32,133 nt of DNA from Candidatus Yanofskyibacteriota bacterium. GTDB taxonomy: Bacteria; Patescibacteriota; Minisyncoccia; Minisyncoccales; UBA10102. The notes under the pieces are model-generated. The model had not been told where the DNA came from. It did not search any database and saw only the letters and a list, made by a program, of their open reading frames with translations. A program made the translations under genes and the position numbers. Shown here piece by piece: positions 8,880-15,981 of the stretch; within the stretch, counting starts at the first letter, position 1, and the number at the start of each line of letters is the position of its first letter. The DNA lies in assembly GCA_030688685.1 (NCBI GenBank), contig JAUYJF010000048.1, forward strand, positions 1-32,133, written 5' to 3'.

Positions 8880-9329
8880 TTACCCCGCAATCTGAACGGA
8901 ATCTATATAGTATTGCTCAAGGATCTTTTCTGCCTCAAGCAGTTCAAGACGCGGAAATCCCTGACTGGTCCGCACAGAGACTTGAAAGCGAAATCTATTC
9001 TCCTCTAATTGTTCGCTCTGCTGTATCTCAAACGCCTGAACGTCCCCTATGAGCTGAAATTGCTCTTCCGCGTTTTGCTGAGCAGCGCGCTCGGTGAGCC
9101 ACCTCATGGCCTGCTCCTGATTCCCCTCTTGGCGCGCTCGCATGAATGAGTCAACCGTATTTCTCGCGTCCTGTCTTTCTGCCGCCTGCTTTTGTTCCTG
9201 CAGCTCCTGCTCAATGTGCGGAAGACGCCGTTCTTCTATCGCCTTGTATTGCCACGCGAGAAAAAAGAGGCCGGCTGCGACCACAACTCCCGCGATGACA
9301 AGCGCTTTGATTGATTCTGCGTTAAACAT
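8880..9329 (-). CDS. Hypothetical protein, N-terminal TM then coiled-coil/NTF2-like region
   Basis: 149 aa, TM ALVIAGVVVAAGLFFLAW then charged helical region. Confidence 0.65.
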   Translation of the reverse strand: MFNAESIKALVIAGVVVAAGLFFLAWQYKAIEERRLPHIEQELQEQKQAAERQDARNTVDSFMRARQEGNQEQAMRWLTERAAQQNAEEQFQLIGDVQAFEIQQSEQLEENRFRFQVSVRTSQGFPRLELLEAEKILEQYYIDSVQIAG

Positions 9330-9338
9330 TGCTTTCTT

Positions 9339-10031
9339 TTACCGTACGTCCGGCTCCTTTGATTTTTTTATCTGATAATACACTTGAAATCCGTAGACGA
9401 AGAAGAATGGGTACAAGGCCATACTGAACGCCGTACTTATAATGCCGGCTCCAAGGGCAAGCCTGGCAGGCAGAAGTTCTGGGAGCGCGGAACCAACAGC
9501 TCCGAGGAAAAGCAAGGGAATGAGGGCGAAAAACCTCCAGATTACGGGAACCCACATCTTTGCCATGAGCTCCTTGCTTCTCTTGAACGCCTCCCACCCT
9601 CGCTTGCCCTCATCCACAAAGACAAATGAAGTGAGCGCGTACCAAAGTGAAAATATGATTCCCGGAATGATGAAAAAGAGAAGGCCGAGCAGCACAACAA
9701 CATTCTTGATGGCGCTCACCCAGAGAAATGGGAGTATCCTCCGGAGCGCTGTCAGGATCGCCTGTCGCGCTCCTAAGGTGCTATCCTGGATCGCGCAGAG
9801 GATCGCCAGGTGCACAAGCAGCCAAAGAACAATGGTAAAAAGAAACCAGAGAAACCCAGCCGCAATCCAGAACGGGTTTGTTTCAGGCTGAACAAGCTCG
9901 GGAACATACGTGAGAAGCGTGGGACCGACCAGAAGCCGCACAAACACCCAGAACCGCTTCTTATATATGCTCACTGATTCCCGGAATAGCTGAAAAACTC
10001 CCGCGAATTGTGCTGCCTGCCTTTGTTCCAT
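9339..10031 (-). CDS. Polytopic membrane protein (glycerophosphodiester phosphodiesterase membrane-domain-like)
   Basis: 230 aa, ~6 TM; FVFVDEGKRGWEAFKRSKELM motif common in this family. Confidence 0.6.
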   Translation of the reverse strand: MEQRQAAQFAGVFQLFRESVSIYKKRFWVFVRLLVGPTLLTYVPELVQPETNPFWIAAGFLWFLFTIVLWLLVHLAILCAIQDSTLGARQAILTALRRILPFLWVSAIKNVVVLLGLLFFIIPGIIFSLWYALTSFVFVDEGKRGWEAFKRSKELMAKMWVPVIWRFFALIPLLFLGAVGSALPELLPARLALGAGIISTAFSMALYPFFFVYGFQVYYQIKKSKEPDVR

Positions 10032-10049
10032 GCGATCTGATATGAAAAA

Positions 10050-10544
10050 TTACGAGAGGAGATCTTTCACGATTCTGCTTACCTCAGCTCCTTCCGCCTT
10101 TCCCCGCACTTTCGGCATGAGAATACGGAGCACATTTCCGATATCCTTGGGACCTGCCGCTCCTGCCTCCTTGATTGCGAGGGCGGCGAGTGAACGAACC
10201 TCTTCTTCTGAGAGCTGTTCTGGAAGATATGCCTGAAGTATGACTGCTTCTCTCCCCTCCTGTTCCGCTAATTCGGGCCTTCCTCCTTTGAGAAATGCTT
10301 CCTGCGCTTCCTTGCGCTTCTTCACTTCAAAAGCAACCGCGTTCTGGATCTCCTCGTCGGTGAGCCGGCTCTTCTCCTGGAGATCCTCTGGTTTTGCGTC
10401 CGCGTGTTCTTTGGCGAACCGTTGGCGCTTCTCAAGTTCGCGGTTCTGTAATGAAGAAAGGAGCATGCGCAAAACGCCTGCCTTTTCTTGCTCGCCCCCT
10501 TTGAGGGCACTCTTCAAATCTTCCTGAATTTTCTCTTTTAGCAT
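10050..10544 (-). CDS. yqeY: GatB/YqeY domain protein
   Basis: MLKEKIQEDLKSALKGGEQEKAGVLRMLLSSLQNRE...AYLPEQLSEEEV...DIGNVLRILMPKVRGKAEG; typical YqeY, next to rpsU as commonly seen. Start at MLKEK. Confidence 0.9.
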   Translation of the reverse strand: MLKEKIQEDLKSALKGGEQEKAGVLRMLLSSLQNRELEKRQRFAKEHADAKPEDLQEKSRLTDEEIQNAVAFEVKKRKEAQEAFLKGGRPELAEQEGREAVILQAYLPEQLSEEEVRSLAALAIKEAGAAGPKDIGNVLRILMPKVRGKAEGAEVSRIVKDLLS

Positions 10545-10657
10545 AATAAATTGTCTTGAGAGAAATGCGACGAGCGGGTTATAAGGTCCCGGAGGAACAT
10601 TTCTCGAAAGACACTGTGACTTCTTGGCGGGTAGACACCTTCTTTTCAAGAAGGGGT

Positions 10658-10873
10658 CTAAATTTTCCCAAGCTTCTTGTTCCGCTCGTATTCTGCCTGC
10701 TTCTCCAGCCGCCTCAAAGCTGCGCGCTTTTTTGCCGCGGGAGATTGCTCGCGTTGCCGATACGCGGACCTTTTCGCGGCGGCTATAATCCCGCTTTCCC
10801 GCAAACGCTTCATGAAACGCCGAACCAGCCCCTGATTGCTTTCCCTATCTGATTTTTGAACTTCAAAACCCAT
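10658..10873 (-). CDS. rpsU: 30S ribosomal protein S21
   Basis: 71 aa basic protein, LVRRFMKRLRESGIIAAAKRSAYRQ...KKRAALRR. Confidence 0.85.
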   Translation of the reverse strand: MGFEVQKSDRESNQGLVRRFMKRLRESGIIAAAKRSAYRQREQSPAAKKRAALRRLEKQAEYERNKKLGKI

Positions 10874-10890
10874 AAAATAGTTGTTCGTTA

Positions 10891-11211
10891 TTAATTGCTC
10901 TTCGCCGGTTCCCCCAACACATGGAGATGGAGGTGGTCAATAATCTGCCCGCCCTGCTTGCCTACATTAATGCGCACCCGATATCCCGTCAAGCCTGCTT
11001 TCCTGGCTGCGGCTTTGGCGCAAAGCAGAAGAGTCCCGCCAAGTTCTGTGTCTTCTAGCTCTAGGAGCGAAGATACGTGCTTCTTCGGGATTACCAGGAG
11101 GTGCACTGGAGCTTCCGGGTGAATGTCCCGGAACACGAGGCACCGCTCATCCTCATGGGTGATGTCAGCTGGCGCCTTTCTTTCAACAATATTGCAAAAG
11201 ATACATTCCAT
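10891..11211 (-). CDS. HIT family protein (HinT-like)
   Basis: CIFCNIVERKAPADITHEDERCLVFRDIHPEAPVHLLVIPKKH...DHLHLHVLG (HxHxH). Confidence 0.93.
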   Translation of the reverse strand: MECIFCNIVERKAPADITHEDERCLVFRDIHPEAPVHLLVIPKKHVSSLLELEDTELGGTLLLCAKAAARKAGLTGYRVRINVGKQGGQIIDHLHLHVLGEPAKSN

Positions 11212-12515
11212 TATCCTTTGAGCCGCTGTTTTACTTCTTCAACGGCGCGGCCAAGCGCGACAGTTTCCTGCTCTCCCGTGTCCATCTTACGAATTACGAT
11301 GGTGTTGTCCAGGACTTCCCGCTGGCCAAGAATCAAGGTAAGAGGAACCCCGAGCTTGTCTGCCCGAGCAAGCTGCGCCCGGAGGGAATCGCGACCTAAG
11401 GAATCTGCGATGGGGATCTTTGCCTTGCGAAACTCTTCTGCGAGCTTGATGCTTTTCTTCTTCGGAAGATCCCCGAGCTGGGCAAGAAAAACCTTAGGCT
11501 GTACCTGATGCTCTGAGATTACTCCTCCGGCCTTCATAAGCTCCACGATGCGCTCTATTCCCGCTGCCCATCCAACCGCCGGAACCTCCTTGCCTCCGAG
11601 CTGTTTTAAGAGATTGTCGTACCTTCCTCCTCCCACAAGAGCCGTGCGAGAGGGAGCATCCTCTGCTTCTGGCGCCTTGACCGTCTTATCGGAGAATATC
11701 TCAAATACTGTCTTGGTGTAATAATCCAGCCCCCGCACCAGGTACGGGTCCAGGTGGTAAGGAAGATCCGCTTCATCAAGAAATTCCAGGAGCTGTTTGA
11801 AATGATTCTTGCACTCCTCGCATAAGTGATCCACCATCTGGGGCGCCTGGCTTCTCACCCGTTGGCATTTCTCCTCTTTGCAGTCAAGGACACGGAGAGG
11901 GTTTGCCCGCAGTCGCCTCTTGCAATCAGCGCATAAGGATTGCTGGCGCGCCCTCAGGTAATTTACCAGTGTTTTCTTGTAGTATGGCCGGCATTGGCTG
12001 TCTCCGATGGAATTCACCTCAATGATCAGATGGGAGAACTTAAGGTCGCTCAGCAACGCGTGGGCAATCTGGATGAGCTGGGCGTCAATCGCCGCGGATT
12101 CCTCTCCGAATACTTCCAGGTCCAGCTGGTGGAATTGCCGGTAGCGTCCCGCCTGCGGGCTTTCATGCCGGAACAGGGGGCCAGAGGTCCAGAGCTTGAT
12201 GGGCTGAGGACGGTCTACCATGCCATGCTCAAAATACGCTCTCGCGATACCCGGCGTGAATTCAGGACGCAGGGCAAGCATATCTCCTCCCTTGGTCTTG
12301 AACGTGTACATCTGCTTCTCCACGATATCGGTGGAAGCTCCCGTTGCTTTTTCATAGAGTTCCGCGTCCTCCACGAGGGGGGTGTCAATCCGCTGAAAAC
12401 CATAAAAGCCCATCATCTCCTCTGCGGTTTTTGCAATCTTCAGGTACGCGGGCTGATCTTCGGGCAGAATATCGTGCATCCCCCTCGGAGTCTGGAATTT
12501 CAGTTTTTTGGTCAT
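11211..12515 (-). CDS. hisS: Histidyl-tRNA synthetase
   Basis: PRGMHDILPEDQPAY, RPEFTPGIARAY, LVRGLDYYTKTVFEI, GGGRYDNLLKQLGG. Confidence 0.96.
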   Translation of the reverse strand: MTKKLKFQTPRGMHDILPEDQPAYLKIAKTAEEMMGFYGFQRIDTPLVEDAELYEKATGASTDIVEKQMYTFKTKGGDMLALRPEFTPGIARAYFEHGMVDRPQPIKLWTSGPLFRHESPQAGRYRQFHQLDLEVFGEESAAIDAQLIQIAHALLSDLKFSHLIIEVNSIGDSQCRPYYKKTLVNYLRARQQSLCADCKRRLRANPLRVLDCKEEKCQRVRSQAPQMVDHLCEECKNHFKQLLEFLDEADLPYHLDPYLVRGLDYYTKTVFEIFSDKTVKAPEAEDAPSRTALVGGGRYDNLLKQLGGKEVPAVGWAAGIERIVELMKAGGVISEHQVQPKVFLAQLGDLPKKKSIKLAEEFRKAKIPIADSLGRDSLRAQLARADKLGVPLTLILGQREVLDNTIVIRKMDTGEQETVALGRAVEEVKQRLKG

Positions 12516-13075
12516 TGTGTTGGAATTTCGTATGAGGGCTGCTCAATCTTAGCAAGAGCCCCCACGGGAAACAGGCGTATTACGACTCTTCCTATAATAT
12601 TACGCTCCGGAAGCACTCCCCACTTTCTGGAGTCAGAGGAATGCGTGCGGTTATCCCCAAGAACAAAGTACTCGTGGTCTGAAAGCGTCAGGCGGGAGGA
12701 TCCATTCGTATTCATGCCAGAAAGGTAAGGTTCTTCTAAAACAAAGGATACGCTGCCTGTTCCGGAATTATACACGATTACTTTCCCGTCCTGCACCTCT
12801 ACGGTTTCTCCCGGCAGTCCGATCACGCGCTTGATATAGCGCTGAGAAGGATCAAAAGGAAACTCAAAGATAATCACCTCCCCGCGCTCAGGACTCTTGA
12901 ACCGATAGGAAAGCTGATCCACAAGAAGATAGTCTCCGTTATGGAAATTCGGCTCCATGGAAGCTCCGCGCACCAAGAAGGGCTGGAATACGAATGTCCT
13001 GATAGGAACTACGATGAGAAGCGCGATGAGAACTGTTTTTGCTACATCTCCCACCATGGGCATCACACTTTTCAT
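12512..13075 (-). CDS. lepB: Signal peptidase I
   Basis: GASMEPNFHNGDYLLVDQ (Ser) and QRYIKRVIGLPGE (Lys) motifs, VLGDNRTHSSDSR. Confidence 0.94.
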   Translation of the reverse strand: MKSVMPMVGDVAKTVLIALLIVVPIRTFVFQPFLVRGASMEPNFHNGDYLLVDQLSYRFKSPERGEVIIFEFPFDPSQRYIKRVIGLPGETVEVQDGKVIVYNSGTGSVSFVLEEPYLSGMNTNGSSRLTLSDHEYFVLGDNRTHSSDSRKWGVLPERNIIGRVVIRLFPVGALAKIEQPSYEIPTQ

Positions 13076-13186
13076 GATAGTACTATACCATGGATTTTTC
13101 CGCTTTACAAATGTCAGAATCGTATGCCTTGTGCGTCTTACTCAATAGATCACATATTTTGGGGAAACCCAAGAAGGAGGGAAACT

Positions 13187-13474
13187 GTGGACATTCTGGT
13201 GGCGGTACTTCTGGCGGCGATTCTGGTGGCGCTGGGCTTGATGGGCGGATTGCTCCTCATGCACCTTATGCGCAAGCAGTCCAAGATGCTGGTCGTCCTG
13301 GCGATCATGGGACTCGCGGTCTTCGGGGCCTGGGCCATCGTGACCAAGATCTCAGGACTCTTTGCCTACCCAGAGTACAGCGCGGCAGCGTTCGGCCTGG
13401 GCGTGGCAATCAGCGTCCTTCTCCGCGCAGATGAGGTCTTCCCGACTCTCTCTGCCAAGAAACTCACTCCATAG
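13187..13474 (+). CDS. Small membrane protein (GTG start)
   Basis: GTG at 13187 after AAGGAGGG; MDILVAVLLAAILVALGLMGGLLL..., 95 aa, multiple TM; terminator downstream. Confidence 0.7.
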   Translation: MDILVAVLLAAILVALGLMGGLLLMHLMRKQSKMLVVLAIMGLAVFGAWAIVTKISGLFAYPEYSAAAFGLGVAISVLLRADEVFPTLSAKKLTP

Positions 13475-13511
13475 ACAACATCCTCTCTCGGTTCCCCATC
13501 CCCCTTTTCCA

Positions 13512-13547
13512 GAGGCGGGCTGCCCACACAGCCCGCCTCATTTCTTT
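13512..13547 (+). terminator. Rho-independent terminator
   Basis: GAGGCGGGCTG-CCCACA-CAGCCCGCCTC then ATTTCTTT. Confidence 0.75.
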
Positions 13548-13636
13548 CCCGTCCGCGGCATTCATCCCAAGTAATATTTTCTGGAAGTCCTCGTCTCTCT
13601 CAATGCAAGGAACCGCAAGCAGCACAAGGAGGAGGC

Positions 13637-14038
13637 ATGCAACAACAACCGAGTTTCTGGTTCACTCTGTTCGCGGTCGTCGGCATGACGGTGGTCATCA
13701 TGCTCGTAGCGCTGTTCTCGCGCTCCGCTGAGCGCCGCGAGGCACTTCCAAGGATCTCTCTGGTTTTCTTTCTCGGTTTGGCGGCCCTGATCCTGTTTCA
13801 TAGCCAAGCCGCAGCTCTTTCGTTTACCATCGTGGGCATTGCGGGCTTTCTGTTCCTGAGAATCCTCCGGGACCCAGCGTATCGTGAGTCCGTTGCCGTA
13901 TATTTGGTTCTTGCCTTTGGCGCGGTCACCCTTACCCTCCTGCATACATCAGCTTCCGCCATTGGGTTCGCACTCGGGGGGTTCCTGAGCTTCTGGCTCG
14001 TGAAGTCCGGCAGGCAGAGGAGTCTCACGCCTCCGTAA
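13637..14038 (+). CDS. Small polytopic membrane protein
   Basis: ATG preceded by AAGGAGGAGG; ~4 TM, 133 aa; terminator follows. Confidence 0.7.
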   Translation: MQQQPSFWFTLFAVVGMTVVIMLVALFSRSAERREALPRISLVFFLGLAALILFHSQAAALSFTIVGIAGFLFLRILRDPAYRESVAVYLVLAFGAVTLTLLHTSASAIGFALGGFLSFWLVKSGRQRSLTPP

Positions 14039-14062
14039 AAGCATTCACCGTCCCTTCTGTTT

Positions 14063-14100
14063 GAGGCAGGTTTTGATTCCAACAAAGCCTGCCTCTTTTC
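14063..14100 (+). terminator. Rho-independent terminator
   Basis: GAGGCAGG...CCTGCCTC followed by TTTT. Confidence 0.8.
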
Positions 14101-14150
14101 GTTCTCCAATTCACCTGAGCTTTTCTCTTGTGGTATACTAGCCCATACGC

Positions 14151-14681
14151 ATGACTATCATTGTGGGATTGGGAAATCCAGGAAAGAAGTATGAACAAAC
14201 CAGGCACAACGCCGGCTTTCTTGCGTTAGACATGCTTGCGCGCCATTGGCAATGCGACGAATGGCGTCAGGATAAAAAATCCGGCTCTCTCCTCGCAGAA
14301 TGCGCGAGGCCCGGGCTTAAACAACCCATCCTGTTGGTGAAGCCGCAAACGTTTATGAACAACTCCGGCGCAACGATAAAATCCCTTGCCATGTTTTATA
14401 AACTGCAATCGGCAAACTTTACGGTGATTCACGATGATATTGATATTCCGCTGGGAGAGGTAAAAGTTTCTCAAGGGAGCGGATCTGCGGGACACAAGGG
14501 AGTAGAATCCATTATTCAGCACCTGGGAACAAAAGAGTTTACCAGAATGCGCGTTGGCATTTTACCAGAGTCAGGAAAGCCAGAAAATGTGGAGCAATTT
14601 GTACTGAAAGATTTCACAAAAAAAGAGCTCCCTTTGTTAGAGGAAGCTCTGAGGAGATGCGCAGATCTCCTGAACTTGTAG
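14151..14681 (+). CDS. pth: Peptidyl-tRNA hydrolase
   Basis: IIVGLGNPGKKYEQTRHNAGF, LVKPQTFMNNSG, VIHDDIDIPLG, GSAGHKGVESI. Confidence 0.95.
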   Translation: MTIIVGLGNPGKKYEQTRHNAGFLALDMLARHWQCDEWRQDKKSGSLLAECARPGLKQPILLVKPQTFMNNSGATIKSLAMFYKLQSANFTVIHDDIDIPLGEVKVSQGSGSAGHKGVESIIQHLGTKEFTRMRVGILPESGKPENVEQFVLKDFTKKELPLLEEALRRCADLLNL

Positions 14682-14686
14682 AATGA

Positions 14687-14968
14687 TCAGTGGACGAACC
14701 TTCTTCGTCCTGTTCTTCGCTGGGGCTGGCCTCGAGGAGGAAGACCCGGAGACTCGGTGACTTTTTTGTACTCAACCTTCGCAAACAGCTCAGGTCCCAA
14801 TGCCTCCATAAGCTGCGTAAGGGTTCCTCGGACAATGAATCTCGTTCTCGATCCATTCAATCTAGGTTGCAGGTTCCCGGCTTCACAGCGCTGAAACGCG
14901 TCCTGCCTCGAAACAATATCTCCCTGGATTTCCCAGAGAGCAAGCGCGCGCGGGTACTTCTGCTCCAT
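14687..14968 (-). CDS. Hypothetical protein
   Basis: 93 aa; start preceded by AAAGGAGG. Confidence 0.55.
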   Translation of the reverse strand: MEQKYPRALALWEIQGDIVSRQDAFQRCEAGNLQPRLNGSRTRFIVRGTLTQLMEALGPELFAKVEYKKVTESPGLPPRGQPQRRTGRRRFVH

Positions 14969-14998
14969 ATGAGAATACCTCCTTTGTAATAAAGATTG

Positions 14999-15036
14999 GG
15001 CCGGAGCATGGTTTCTGTGCCATGCTCCGGCCTTTT
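14999..15036 (+). terminator. Strong hairpin, terminator-like on + strand (possibly attenuator on -)
   Basis: GGCCGGAGCATGG-TTTCTGTG-CCATGCTCCGGCC-TTTT, 13-bp perfect stem. Confidence 0.65.
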
Positions 15037-15052
15037 GATACGGGAAATGAGG

Positions 15053-15214
15053 TTATGCGGCCCGAGCGTGATGCAGCATCAGAGTCGCCCGGGTTAATTC
15101 CTGGATGACTGTTGCTGCTACTCCAGGAGGAAGACTCCCCCTCTCCAGACGAGCAGCGAGTTCGTGAACTCGGCGCGCCAGATCTGCCAGATCTACGAGA
15201 TCAGCTTCTTCCAT
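15053..15214 (-). CDS. Short hypothetical protein (53 aa)
   Basis: MEEADLVDLADLARRVHELAARLERGSLPPGVAATVIQELTRATLMLHHARAA; purine-rich GGGGGGAGGGGAA upstream of ATG. Below the size cut of the ORF track. Confidence 0.5.
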   Translation of the reverse strand: MEEADLVDLADLARRVHELAARLERGSLPPGVAATVIQELTRATLMLHHARAA

Positions 15215-15348
15215 TTCCCCTCCCCCCCGAAAATTTTAGAGGTGAAACCTCTACTCAATAGTATGCCATTTCTCAAGAAAACGTATCAACAATAAAGTAC
15301 GCCACTCAGTTGGCGTATTGATATGCTGCCATTTAAAAAGCCAAGGAA

Positions 15349-15373
15349 ATGGGGTAGGACCATCCTCCTTGGC
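15349..15373 (-). terminator. Right part of intrinsic terminator of the 15374..15733 gene (full stem about 15338-15375)
   Basis: Minus strand AAGCCAAGGA...TCCTTGGCTT followed by TTTAAA. Confidence 0.7.
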
Positions 15374-15733
15374 TTAATTCCAGCGAGCTTTTGCGGCTTT
15401 CCTCGCTGCCTTAATACATCGGATCCATTCTTCTGCCGACGCGATAAGCGCTTGGGCCGTTTCCTTTGGCAGCCTCACTTCTCTGCCACAATTGGTGCAG
15501 AGAACAGACTTGTTGAGCGGAAACTCCTCGTCTTGCCAAAGGAATTCGGGGTTCTTGATTTGATACCACCCCCCTTGGATCCGCCCTACCATTACTACGG
15601 TATGGAGTTTTCCTCCACAGCTTATGGATGAACAGGTCCCCATAATGTCTGCGAGAATCCTCTCTCCTCCTTCCTTGCGCTCTGTCCAAAAGAGAACGAG
15701 GGCTCCAATTTCGTTTTTCATCTCTTCCCTCAC
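15374..15733 (-). CDS. Hypothetical protein with two cysteine pairs (zinc-ribbon-like)
   Basis: GTCSSISCGGKL ... VLCTNCGREVRL spacing; terminator downstream. Confidence 0.5.
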   Translation of the reverse strand: MREEMKNEIGALVLFWTERKEGGERILADIMGTCSSISCGGKLHTVVMVGRIQGGWYQIKNPEFLWQDEEFPLNKSVLCTNCGREVRLPKETAQALIASAEEWIRCIKAARKAAKARWN

Positions 15734-15769
15734 ATTCTGCTGCTTTTCCCATACTGCTCTGCCGCAAAT

Positions 15770-15798
15770 TTGTCAAATACGGGACTTTGCTGTATATA
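15770..15798 (+). promoter_or_regulatory. Sigma70-like promoter upstream of the mfd-like gene
   Basis: TTGTCA (15770-15775), 17-nt spacer, TATATA (15793-15798). Confidence 0.6.
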
Positions 15799-15981
15799 AA
15801 AACCTGCGGATGGAATCATTGCATCCGAAAAATCAAATATCGCAGGTGCTTATCCCAAGCATCACCCCATACTTTGTCGCTACCGCTCCTTCAAAACCCT
15901 CGGTTTTGAATAATTTCCGACACGGGGAGATACCCAATCTCCCCGACCCCCTCTTTGAAAATATGGGGATTTTTGCTATAT

